This document shows, piece after piece, positions 1-11,030 of a stretch of DNA of 64,000 bases. The notes under the pieces are model-generated. The model saw only the letters and a list, made by a program, of their open reading frames with translations. It did no database searches and had not been told where the DNA came from. The stretch is from positions 1,465,581-1,529,580 of the forward strand of contig NW_003101667.1 in the NCBI RefSeq assembly GCF_000003855.2. Reading direction: 5' to 3'. The position numbers and the translations under genes are program-made. Origin of the DNA: Blastomyces gilchristii SLH14081. Taxonomy: Eukaryota; Ascomycota; Eurotiomycetes; Onygenales; Ajellomycetaceae. Position 1 is the first letter of the stretch. Each line of letters begins with the position of its first letter.

Positions 1-1680
1 CTATGCTCTGAGAGTTGTACGCGTTGCGTGCCCAGCGTTTTTGAAGTCCCAGAGGCTCGTCTTCATTTCATCAATTCCCCCCGGGCAAGGGACTGGGGCG
101 CCTTTTTACAAATTGATTAGAATGAAAATAATTCTTCAAAGAAAATGTCTTCTCAACTGTACAGACTATGCTCTCTGATTAAAAATCAATTTTCTTCTTT
201 AAATGTTGAAAAAGTTGATCATGAGAAGTTATCTCTCTGAAGAGAAAAGCTTGAATCTCTTATAGACTTACAAATAAGTGAACTATCAAAAGAGAAAGAA
301 TATGAACAGCATTTGAAGAGAATTTCTACAATCAATATAAAAGACTCTATTCTGGTTTATTCAGATGACTCAAAAAATGAGAACTTGAATAGATTAGGCG
401 CAGGCATTGCTTATACTGAAGATAATATTAATTTTATCTCAGATTTCTGAAATCTAGGCTCTGAATGTGAAGTCTTTGATGCTGAACTATTTGTAATAGT
501 GAAAGCTTTCAAACTCATTGAAATAAAATCTCATAAAAGAGGAAATTGTTTGAAAGAGGCATGAATATTCTCTGATAGTCAAGCTGCTTTAAAAAGACTT
601 AGATTAATAGTCAGATTCATAATGATCAAATGAATCTTGAACTGATCTTAAACTCTGTTTTGAAAATTCAAAAGAGAAGAACATCAAAGCTGATAATTCA
701 TCTGCACTGAGTTCCTGCTCACATGAATATTCATGGTAATGAATTGGCTGATTCAGCTGCAAAAAAGGGTGCAGAATTAAGCAGATCTATTCAAAAAATT
801 GTGTCCTGGTCTTTTATAAAGAGAAAAATAAAAGAATCTTGTTTAGACAAGTGAAATGAAAGCTGGCAGAAACAAAAGAAGAGTATACATTATTCAAGAT
901 TTGAAACAAAACTCAAGTGGAAATCTTGTTCAATTAAATGTAAAAAGAAAATATTCTCATCTATAATACAGCTGAAACTAGGACATGGCTATTTCAAATC
1001 TTATATACAAAGATTTGATGATAGATTTGACTCAATAGAATGCTTGTTCTGCAATACAAATGAGAATCCTGAGCATATTGTAATGCACTGTGCATTATAC
1101 AATAGTCTCAGAGCCAGATTGAAAGAGAAGTATAATCTAAATCAATTAAATATGAGATTCTTATTCTCAACTGAGACAGGAATTAAATACTTAATAGACT
1201 TTCTATCAGAAACTCAAGCAGCTACAAGAAAATGGCTAAATTCAGAATTATCTGAGTATGAAGAGGAGGAAATTAATCAGATATAGTCTGTTAAAACAGC
1301 TATACACTCTCTTTTAATAATTTGTTTTGTTATAGTCTCTCTTTACTCTATCTTTTTCTTTATCTTTTTCTTTCAATTTCTTTCTATCTATTTATTTAAT
1401 GTGTCTATCTTTGAGACTGTGTTCTTTTTCTCTTTTCTTTTGTCATGATATTGTCAAATGGTTTCAAAGTATTAAAAGATGTTAAAACACTGCAATTTGT
1501 AAACAGTTTTTGTATTCTGGGCTGGAATTTTCTAATTTTGCATATCTGAAATTGATGAATGTATAATAGTTAACTTTACAGACATAGAAAAAACCCTGAG
1601 AACTAAAGTTCTCAGGTAGATGTCATAGTCTCTGACTGCATACATCTATAATTGAAGAATAATAATAATAATAATAATAA
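1..1680 (+). mobile_element. LINE fragment, 3' part (RNase H, zinc knuckle, AAT tail)
   Basis: This is the 3' end of a non-LTR retrotransposon, broken at the left window edge. Translation with stops shows an RNase H core around 340-620 (YSDDSKNENLN, then GAGIAYTEDN, later DSQAALKRL). A CCHC-like knuckle follows at about 1041-1092 (CLFCNTNENPEHIVMHC). A 3' UTR with a CCTGAGAAC/GTTCTCAGG hairpin lies at 1595-1616, and the element ends in an (AAT)n tail at 1658-1680. Trp codons are largely TGA, so the copy is dead. RNase H after the RT is typical of the Tad1/I-like LINE groups of fungi. The first 110 bp keep much higher GC than the rest. Confidence 0.85.
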
Positions 1681-2639
1681 TTTACTCTATTCTCAAGCAT
1701 TTCATTTGAGATATCTTGACTTTGATTTCAATAAAGCTCACTCTGTCTTTCAGATTTCAGCTGTTTTACTCTTTCTTCAACTGCTTTTCAATCAGCTTTT
1801 TCAAAGTTATACTGATTAGAGAGAAGAGGATTTTCACTTTTTATTTTTCACTTAGTTCAATATCAAATTGAATGATCTCATGACTTGATTCTGAGGTTTC
1901 ATTTGAATTAATAAACCAGTTTATAAGTCTTTTTTCAATTAGATTTTGTGACATGAAAGTTAAATCTATAATAGATTTCTGTTTCATGTCTTTTCTAAAG
2001 AATGTTTGTTAATCAGACTTGTTAACTAAATCTATTGAATGTTTAAAAGTTCATTTAATCAGTTTATCTACTCTTACTACTCTTGTGCACTCTGAGTTTT
2101 ATCAGAGATAATGTGCATTAAAGTCTTCTATAATTATAGAGTTTTTTAAGAGAGTTACATTTAAAAATTCTCTATTAATTGTTCACATATTGTTGTTTTC
2201 TTTCAATAACTTTTCATTATAGATATTTATAAGTTGAATAGTATTAAACTCATTCTCTTTATCTATAATATCACTCACTAGAATATCAGAGTCAGATATG
2301 ATATCAAATCTCAAATTAAATTGATATCTTGATCTTTTTCTCTCATAGATTACTACTCTTGATTTTATCTCAGATTTTTCAGAAAGAAAGCAGTAATAGC
2401 TTGAATGAGAAATAATGTACTTTTGCTCAGTATCAAAGTTTGATTCTTGAAGAAGTACAAAGTCAACTTTTTATTCAAATGCAATCTGAAGATAAGAATA
2501 AATGCAATTTAAGTTTCTATTCACATTATTTTGAATAAATGTGATTTTTGAAAAGTTTTTAAACTTTTTTTATTATTTTTGTTATATATCCATACTAAGA
2601 GAGAGTAGAGATAGAGTAGAATCTAATTTCTATCATCAG

Positions 2640-4242
2640 ATAGTAGATTATAACTATTTTAAAAAGTAGGAATCTCAACTGCTTGCATTATATCTAGTTT
2701 ATTATCAGAGTCATTTCTCAATTCTCTAATCTTAACAGAAGTTTGAGAATTCAAATTCTGTTTACACTTAGCTGAAGAGTTGAAGTTTGAAGATCTAGAT
2801 AGTTGAGAATTTCTTCTTTTTGAGCTTGCAGTTGTAGATTTACTAGCTTGACTTTTCTCTTCAGTTTTAGATTCACTTTGAGCTTCATCTTTTCTCCAGT
2901 TCTTCTGAGTTCTTGAAGCAAATACACATTCTTTTAAGCTAGATGCATGTTTTTCTTTGCAATTGAAGCACTTAAGCAGAGTATGTTGACATATTTCATC
3001 TCTTTTTAAGCATGTTTCACAATTATGCTCACTAGTTTTGTAATCTCTAGCACAGAATGCACATTTTGAGTCTCTGAAATAAGAGATTACAAAGTGTTCA
3101 TATCTTTGACAGTTTGAACACTGTGTTTGAGCTTTGAGATTCATTCTTGAGTCTTTGTATTGATGAACTCTTATTTTCAAATCTGCTACTCTTACTTCAG
3201 AGATTCTTAATTATTCAAGTGTCTTTATATACACTAGAATAGAGGCATTTCTTCTACTCTATCTGAACTCAATTGAATTAAGTTATACAGGCTCTTTTCT
3301 CAGTTGAATAGAATTGTATTCTTTCAATTCATTTTTGAGAAGTAGTATTTCTTTCTCACAGTCAAAGATTTCAACTAAAATATTATAAAGAATGAATTTA
3401 TCTCACTTTTCATCTCTCTCAGATAGAATTATTGTGTTTAACAGAGATTCTACTACTGACTTTCAGAGATTCTCATTCTGAATAAGGAATTCTGCACTGA
3501 ATTCAGGCATTGTGATCAGAATGATGAAGTTTTCAAAGAAGAATGACTCAATTGAAGCTATAACTGATTTTTAAACTTTAATATCAGTTATTAACTGAGA
3601 AAAGAACTGCTGATTGATTTCATTTCTAATTCTGAAAATAAGGTTTGAGTTTAGCTTATTTCTTTGCAATATGTCCTGATTTGAGACTTTGAGAATAAGT
3701 CTTTTATTTCTGAAGATTTGAAGATTTTTCTCTTTTTACATTTTTTTCTTCACTCTTCTATGAATAGAAGTATGAGCAGTATTCTTCTCAGTTTTCTCAG
3801 AATTTTGAGCAGGTTTTGAGATAGTAGATTTAGAGATAGCAGGTTTAGAGATAGCAGATTCAGCTGCTTAAGCATATATTTTCTTCTGATTTAAAGAAGA
3901 AGAAGAAGAAGAAGTAGAAAAGAAAGAAGAGCAAACTGAAGAGTCAGTGATTATATTAGAAATTTTCAAAGTTTTTTGAACTGTGTTTGAAATTCCAAGT
4001 TTGAACTTGATCACTTTCTGTAGTTATCTAGCCTGAGTATGAAGAATTAACAGAACTTCTTCATTCATCTCACTCAGATACTGCTTTCTAAGAATTTTAC
4101 TTACTTTTTCAAGTTTCTGTATTTCAAGAACTTATTGTTTCTCTATTTCTTCTTTCTTTCTTCTCTTCAGAATTTCAATCTCAGAAATAGCATTTAAGAA
4201 AGCATTCTTTTTCACATCAACTGAGTGTACTTTCAAACTCAT
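2640..4242 (-). pseudogene. LINE ORF1 (gag-like, zinc knuckles), mutated
   Basis: This is a nucleic-acid-binding ORF1 of the LINE. The longest open part (3,180-2,659, 173 codons) carries clustered cysteines and histidines: CSNCQRYEHF, CAFCARDYKTSEHNC, CETCLKRDEICQH and CFNCKEKHASSLKEC. This is the knuckle array known from gag-like ORF1 proteins of fungal and insect LINEs. A Ser/Lys-rich tail follows. The upstream half up to the ATG at 4,242 is interrupted by stops. The parallel copy on the plus strand is at 31,764-33,752. Inactive. Confidence 0.7.
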
Positions 4243-4400
4243 TGTTCTTACTCAATGAAAAGTTGATCAGACTAATTCAATTGAGATATTTATTAAACTC
4301 TTTTGAATTGAAAAGTTGATCAGACTGTTTCATTTAAGAGGTTTCTAAGTCTGTTTTCAATTGAAAAGTTGATCAGACTATTTCAAAAGAAGAATAACAG
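4240..4400 (-). repeat. 53-bp tandem repeats in LINE 5' UTR
   Basis: The plus-strand motif AGTTGATCAG recurs at 4,261, 4,314 and 4,367, a spacing of exactly 53 bp. The repeats lie just upstream of the ORF1 ATG on the minus strand. The same 53-bp repeat occurs four times at 27,936-28,120 and again in the other 5' copies. The position directly before ORF1 suggests promoter monomers; that role is inference. Confidence 0.75.
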
Positions 4401-5932
4401 ACTTTTATGTATAAAACATCTGATTTTTTTCACACTAGTTCAGTAACTAGATTAGATTTTTGAAGAGAATCTAATGAATTAAAATTGATTTTTAAGATAA
4501 ATCAATAAAATCTTTACAATCTCTTTCTTAATATATAGTGAGAAAAAGTATGATATCAATTGATAATAAATCAGATAATATGACAGTTTTTGAGAGAAAA
4601 ACTGATAAAAAATAAATCAATTTTTTGCAGAGAAATTGATTAAAACTATTCAATTTTATTCTAAATTATTCAATTCTTCTCACACAATAAGTATACAACT
4701 CAAATCAGTTAATAAAGAGTGTAAAAAAGAATTAAGTATTAATAAAAGCTCTTCAGTCACTGAAAAAGTAATTCTTACTTAAAAGAATATGAAATTATGA
4801 CAGAAAATAACTCTGTTTTTAATTCTTTGTAAGAATATTGTGTAAAATCCAGAGAAAAACATCTTACTTTTTCAAGAGAAGTAAAAAACTATTTCTAAGA
4901 TCTTTTTTTTTTTTTTGCATTAACTGCTGTAGAAGAATAAGATAGAAACTGCTAAGATATATACTACTGTATACTCTCTATCAAGACTTTTTCTCTTCAG
5001 AGTCTTGATATTATGAAGAATATAAGTCTGTTTCTATATAATAATGTAAATATTGTCAGTGGGATGTAGAGAAACTGGTTATTTATATCTCAAAATAGAA
5101 GACTTTATCAATGATTATATCAATATAGAGTTAATTCTTAAATTCAATAGAAATCTAGTGTTGCTGTTCTCAATCTCTTACAGAATCTATTGAATATTGA
5201 GATATTAAAACTAGATTTAATATATCTCACTGTGCAGGGATCAAAGGCTCAGTCAGATCTTGAAATATACTGATTTTATAGTTGTTATGACTGCTAATTA
5301 TGTATTGAGTACAGTTGCTGAGGTATCTTTTTGTACTTTTCTATCAGAGATGAGCCAGATTGAGAGAGGTGGTATGAGAGTGAGACTTGATGTTGATGTC
5401 TAGATACACTGAAGACAGACTGTGAAGATTGCACTTCAGAAGTGGCTGTTGATTATGTGCTTGATATTATCATCAAGGTATCTTTTTGTATTTTTCTGCC
5501 GGGGATGGGCCAGATTAGGAAGGGCGGTACAAGGGTGGGACTTGGCGTTGGTGTTTTGGAACATCAAAGATGGACAGGGTTTTCGCGGAGGTCACTCCTC
5601 AGATATCTCCACAACTACAGATCAGGGATCTTCCAAAATCAAGAAGATTGGTGTATATGGCTAGGTCTCTTTACCTTACAATTTGTATGGCAATTTGGCC
5701 CGGGGTTGTGGTGTGGTAGGGGAGAATGGGGGATAATCCCACACAGGAGTTTCGAACGACGTCTGGTTCACATTTGGCTGGATAACTCCACCACCACACG
5801 GGGTATGCAGTCGGCGATGGGGTCAAAATGCTCGTATGATCGAGGGCTTTTCGATGGATCTATCGGCGGGTTCTTATTCGAAAAATCGAGCGAGTTCGTG
5901 GTGGCGCGGTTGTATGTATTGCTGACCTCTTT

Positions 5933-7139
5933 GCATGAATTGCTGAGATCTATAGTATCAGATTAAGACTGTCAATTCATGAGTACTCTCTGAACAAGAA
6001 TCTGTCAAGTTCTCAAGATTACACACTGTCTATCAACTGTCTATCACTCTGAGACTGATGATGCATCAGAATAGACAATTCAGACTGTGAAGAATTATCT
6101 TCATAAGTTCTGCAACTACTTATAAGATGATTGACATGATCTTCTTCTACATGCAGAGGTTGCTATCAACAGTCAAGATACTGTTTCAACAGATGTAAGT
6201 CTGTTCTTTCTTATACACAGATATCATATAAAAGTGTTGAATCTTCTATAGATCACACAGTTCACACTGAATCTCTGCAGTTCAATTCAGATCACTGATA
6301 ATATAGTAATAAAGCTCTGAGATGCCTGTGATTGAGCAGAGGTCTTCATGACAACTGTGAAACAAAATCAAGAGAATCAAATTAATATTCACTGAGACCT
6401 CACTGAACAATATAAGATAGAAGATCTAGTATGATTAAATCTTAAGAATATACAAATCACATGTTCATCTCATATGCTAGATTACTATCATATCAAATAT
6501 AAAGTAATAGAAGTTCTAGATAGTCACAACTACTATCTTGACACATTAGAGATTTATAATATATTTTATACAAGCTTGCTCTGTCACACTGTCACTGATT
6601 CATTCTCTTCTTAACTGACTTCTGACTGACAGTCACTGAGCATTATAGAAGAAGATAATAAGCTTGAGTGAGAGATTGAGAATATTCTCAATGAGAGACT
6701 TCACAGCTGCAGTCAGTAATATCTCATGAAATGAGTCAGCTATAATCAACTGACCTGAACTCTGAGTTCCGCATTATCTGAAACAGCAGTTCTTGACTGA
6801 TAAGAACTGCTTCTGAAAGAGAGGAACTAATGTGACAGGCTGCACCTGATCAATTATATAGACTATTTCACTTCACTTCATAGATTCTTCTGTTTCACTA
6901 TTGAACATGTACACTCTGATTCTCAGCCATTCTCAATTGCTGATTCTCAGTCACTATAAACATGTATAGATTCTTCCGGCCTGAAGCTCCACTGTGTACA
7001 CTATCACATACATGTATAAATATTCATCTTAATCACTGATTTCTACACTTTCTCTTTCTTTTTCTTCTTTAACATTTTTCTCTTTGTTATATAAGACCTA
7101 TCAATATCATACTGATCTATTCGGCGTAGGCCTCTTACA
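5933..7139 (+). mobile_element. Ty3/gypsy 3' fragment: integrase, chromodomain-like tail, LTR
   Basis: This fragment starts inside the integrase core. Translation gives SIVSD at about 5,948, followed by mutated remnants of the core up to the segment matching 'DDW..LLP.AE' around 6,130. It then passes a region equivalent to the chromodomain-like tail of the full copy and ends in an LTR at 6,831-7,139 (TGTGACAGGC ... CCTCTTACA). It is fused at the left to the GC-retaining LINE 5' segment, so the 5' part of the element is lost. Fossil copy of the family seen complete at 15,675-20,932. Confidence 0.75.
6831..7139 (+). repeat. Ty3/gypsy LTR (3' LTR of truncated copy)
   Basis: 309-bp LTR starting TGTGACAGGCTGC and ending CGGCGTAGGCCTCTTACA, with TG..CA ends. 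It keeps more CG than the LTRs at 15,675 and 20,640. Related LTRs lie at 15,675-15,967, 20,640-20,932, 22,186-22,505 (minus) and 39,617-39,876. Confidence 0.8.
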
Positions 7140-7444
7140 CAGTAGTATTATCAAAAAGTGTTATCAAAAAGCAATATTAAAAAGTGTTATTAAAAAATAT
7201 TATCTTTTATAAAGTGAATATAAAAGTTACTTAAGTAATTACTTTCATCTTATTCTTATCTCAAGAATCAGTCATCTCATTATTCATTATCTTAATATTA
7301 AGATTCTTTATCAGTGTTTGTATTACAAGTTGAATTATATGAGTAATGCAGAGAATATAATCTTATTTATTATTTTAAAAATACAAAGTCAATTTTTACT
7401 TCAAGCTCTTTATCATAGTATAGTTATTCACAGTATTATCAGTT
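7140..7444. other. AT-rich stretch, no gene
   Basis: Short degenerate repeats of the type 'gtgttatcaaaaag' at 7,145-7,200, then AT-rich sequence. A short piece near 7,370-7,410 resembles the LINE endonuclease region. Nothing coding seen. Confidence 0.5.
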
Positions 7445-10268
7445 GTTATTATTATTATTATTATTCTTCAATTATAGATGTATACAGTCAGAGACTATGA
7501 CATCTACCTGAGAACTTTTAGTTCTCAGGGTTTTTCCTATGTCTGTAAAGTTAACTATTATACATTCATCAATTTCAGATATACAAAATCAGAAAATTCC
7601 AGCTCAGAATACAAAAACTGTTTACAAATTGCAGTGTTTTAACATCTTTTGATACTTTGAAATCATTTGACAATATCATGACAAAGGAAAAGAGAAAAAG
7701 AACACAGTCTCAAAGATAGACACATTAAATAGATAGTATAGAAAGAAATTGAAAGGAAAAGATAAAGAAAAAGATAAAGTAAAGAGAGACTATAACAAAA
7801 CAAATTATTAAAAGAGAGTGTATAGCTGTTTTAACAGACTATATCTGATTGATTTCCTCCTCTTCATATTCAGATAATTCTGAATTTAGCCATTTTCTTA
7901 TAGCTGCTTGAGTTTCTGATAGAAAGTCTATTAAGTATTTAATTCCTGTCTCAGTTGAGAATAAGAATCTCATATTTAATTGATTTAGATCATACTTCTC
8001 TTTCAATCTATCTCTGAGACTATTGTATAATGCACAGTGCATTACAATATACTCAGAATTCTCATTTGTATTGCAGAATAAGCATTCTATTGAGTCAAAT
8101 CTATCATTAAATCTTTGTATATAAGATTTGAAATAGCCATGTCCTAGTTTCAGCTGTATTATAGATGAGAATATTTTCTTTTTACATTTAATTGAACAAG
8201 ATTTCCACTTGAGTTTTGTTTCAAATCTTGAATAATGTATACTCTTCTTTTGTTTCTGTCAGCTTTCATTTCACTTATCTAAACAAGATTCTTTTATTTT
8301 TCTCTTTATAAAAGATCAGGACATAATTTTTTGAATAGATCTGCTTAATTCTGCACTCTTTTTTACAGCTGAATCAGCCAATTCATTGCCATGAATATTC
8401 ATATAAGTAGGAACTCAGTGTAGATGAATTATCAGCTTTGATGTTCTTCTCTTTTGAATTTTTAAAACAGAGTTTAAGATCAGTTCAAGATTCATTTGAT
8501 TATTATAAATCTGACTATTTCTAAGTCTTTTTAAAGCAGCTTGACTATCAGAGAATATTCATACCTCTTTCAAATAATTTCCTCTTTTATGAGATTTTAT
8601 TTCAATGAGTTTGAAAGCTTTCACTATTACAAATAGTTCAGCATCAAAGACTTCACATTCAGAGCCTAGATTTCAGAAATCTGAGATAAAATTGATATTA
8701 TCTTCAGTATAAGCAATGCCTGCATCTAATCTATTCAAGTTCTCATTTTTTGAGTCATCTGAATAAATCAGAATAGAGTCTTTTATATTGATTGTAGAAA
8801 TTCTCTTCAAATACTGTATATATTCTTTCTCTTTTGATAGTTCACTTATTTGTAAGTCTATAAGAGATTCAAGCTTTTCTCTTCAGAGTGATAACTTCTC
8901 ATGATCAACTTTTTCAACATTTAAAGAAGAAAATTGATTTTTAATCAGAGAGTATAGTCTGTACAGTTGAGAAGGTATTTTCTTTGAAGAATTATTTTCA
9001 TTTCAATCAAGAAATCTATTTCAATTCAGTTCATTTCCAGAGTTAATTAGTGGAAATGAAGAAGAGACTCTTTCTCTGATTATATGATTTAAGCTCATCT
9101 TTACAACTCTCAGAGCATAGTTCATACAGGTCTTTTCAAATCTAATAGCAGGAGAAGGAATTGAAGCTTCAATTTTTATTGCTTTAATAGAAGATGATTT
9201 GAATGCTCTCAGAATTCTTCTCAAGGCTCTGTTTTGCAGACTTTGAAAGAGTTCAGTGAAATTCTCTTGATTATTTCATCAAACTTGAACTCTATAATCA
9301 GCTACTGATGTAATACAGGCTATATATAACTGTCTCATAGCCTGGAAGAATAGACCTCTCTCTGTATTTGATAATCTGATTATGTTATTCAATAGTCTTT
9401 CTGCCTTGACAGTTCTTTGTTGAATGTGATATTTAAAATTCAACTTGAAGTTTAATCATACTTCTAATCATTTGATATTTACACTGAGTTTAATCTCTCT
9501 ATTTAAAAGAGTTAGAGATAGTTCTTTCTCATTGAATTTAGAAAAGAAATGAATTAACTCAGTTTTATTCATATTAAATTAAATTTGATTAATATCTGCT
9601 CTAACAAAGATTTTCTTTGCAGCTTCTTCAATTACTTTTAAATTCTCTTTAATAGTTTTTAAGCTGTAGACTAGATCAATATCATTCATATAACTTAAAG
9701 ATTGCACTATTCTCATATTTCTATTTTTGAATAGATATGCAGTGTATATTGCAAATAAAATGAGTGAGATTGAAGATCTCTGTGATACTTCTATTTTTAT
9801 CTCAGTCTTATCTTGTTTCATTTCATCAAAGAAGAGTTGTATAATTCTTTTAGACATAAAACAGTTAACTCATTTTATTAGAGAAAGTGACAGTTTTAAT
9901 ATCTTCAATATCTGAATTAACTTTGACTTTGAAATGTAATTAAATGCTTCTTTTATATTAATAAAAACTGCAGTTGAGACCAGACTCTCATGCTTTGCTA
10001 TTTAAATATTATAAACAACTGAGAGAACAGTATCAATTGCAGAACACTGTTTTCTATCTCTCATTTATTCACTGAATAAAAGAGAATCATCTATAGAGCT
10101 TATAAAAGATAGTTGAGTAGCTATTATCTTTTCTAAAACCTTTTCTAGGCAGTTCAATAGAGATATTACTCTATATGACTTAGAAATTGAAGTTTTTCTA
10201 TTAGGTTTTGCAAGAATCACTCCAGTGGCTTCTCTTCAGCATTCAGAATGATATTCATTTTTCAAGAG
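7445..10268 (-). mobile_element. LINE fragment, 3' half (RT, RNase H, zinc knuckle, tail)
   Basis: This is an antisense LINE copy. Its (AAT)n tail appears as (TTA)n at 7,445-7,465, and the 3' UTR hairpin is at 7,507-7,529. Moving to higher coordinates come the zinc-knuckle region (about 8,030-8,100), RNase H (about 8,350-8,800), the post-RT region, and reverse transcriptase around 9,550-10,200 (SYMNDIDLVYS near 9,690, the mutated catalytic YxDD box). It ends abruptly at 10,268 against a GC-normal island. It is one of the less mutated copies, but Trp-to-TGA changes break it throughout. Confidence 0.8.
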
Positions 10269-11018
10269 CTACGGGCGCTAGCCACCCGCAGGATGCACCT
10301 TAAGCTAATTACATTTAACCCCCTATAATTAACTGACCACCGCGTTCGTCCTCTCGGGCCAGCCACTAATTTCCAGGGGTGTTAGTTAGTGGCTGCCACC
10401 GCCCACTTGGTGGCATACACACCAAGCTTCCGGTTGCTGATCTCGGCCCCATTAGATGCCCATAGGCCTATCAATCAGCCGTCATGGCCTCGCCCCGTGT
10501 TAGGGACTAATCATAGGCTTGATGACTGCAGTCCTCTCTGCCAGTATTAGGGCTTGGCAGGGAGCTTGCAGGCTCTAGCCTATCAGGGTGCCCTGCCTAG
10601 GGCCTAGATGCGCATCTAGGCCTGCTAGTCGGGTGGTTTTCAAAATCATTCTCTGTATTTGAGGGGGAGCTAGGCTCCGATGACGGCCCTAGTTAGGGAC
10701 TTGCTTAAGTAGTGTATAACCACTACATTAGGCTTGGCTCTATATTGTTAGAACCTTGACGGGTGCACAGTAGAATAGTGGGACATTGGCATCTCATGCT
10801 GGCCCTGGTGAGTGTTTGCAGAATCTTGCTTAACTAGTGGCTTGGCTTGCAGTAGAGAGTTCTACCCCGCACCAAGCCTTACTAATTAGGCTCAGCCCCT
10901 ATTACATGGGGGCTTTCATGGGTAAGAAGTGGCAGGTGCCAGCGGTGGGATTCGAACCCACGCACCCCTAATGTGTGCGGCCTTGGTTACCAGTCTTACC
11001 AACTGGGCCACGCTGGCA
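10269..11018 (-). mobile_element. GC-normal island with tRNA-like head, possible SINE-like element
   Basis: About 750 bp of normal GC lying between heavily mutated AT-rich DNA. On the minus strand it starts with a tRNA-like sequence (11,018-10,937) and runs left to a sharp junction with the LINE at 10,268. It contains a perfect 22-bp palindrome at 10,601-10,622 (arms GGCCTAGATGC/GCATCTAGGCC). No open frame of note. No clear target duplication was found on comparing the flanks. A tRNA-derived retroposon is my best reading; a captured or translocated host fragment is possible. Confidence 0.45.
10937..11018 (-). tRNA. tRNA-like sequence (degenerate; SINE head or pseudo-tRNA)
   Basis: The acceptor stem is a perfect 7-bp match (TGCCAGC with GCTGGCA, extendable to 8). 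The T arm is perfect (GTGGG, loop TTCGAAT, CCCAC). An A-box-like TGGCCCAGTTGG and a B box GGTTCGAATCC are both present. The middle does not form a normal D arm plus anticodon arm: GGCC pairs with GGCC across the D region, and no 7-nt loop with T33 is found. I read it as a tRNA-derived Pol III promoter head, not a working tRNA. Confidence 0.45.
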
Positions 11019-11030
11019 TATTATCAGTTG

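Larger units (their letters stand above)
1681..5933 (-). mobile_element. LINE fragment, 5' half (spared 5' segment, 5' UTR, ORF1, start of ORF2)
   Basis: This is the antisense 5' half of the same LINE family. Read on the minus strand, it starts with a GC-retaining segment (5,933 to about 5,480) and continues with an AT-rich 5' UTR. Three copies of a 53-bp repeat follow (the motif AGTTGATCAG on the plus strand at 4,261, 4,314 and 4,367). ORF1 runs from an ATG at 4,242-4,240, and the start of ORF2 with endonuclease homology lies at about 2,560-1,690. The copy stops next to the AAT tail of the preceding fragment, and its far end joins a Ty3 integrase at about 5,933. All parts are stop-ridden. 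Confidence 0.75.

Noticed and set aside
5442..5966. 174-codon open frame in the GC-retaining segment as a host gene
   Set aside because: The segment is part of a repeat found four times with the frame not kept between copies; the product matches no family and the 3' end runs into integrase sequence.
10937..11018. Functional tRNA gene
   Set aside because: Perfect acceptor and T arms, but the D and anticodon regions do not fold normally and position 33 is not T in the best loop.
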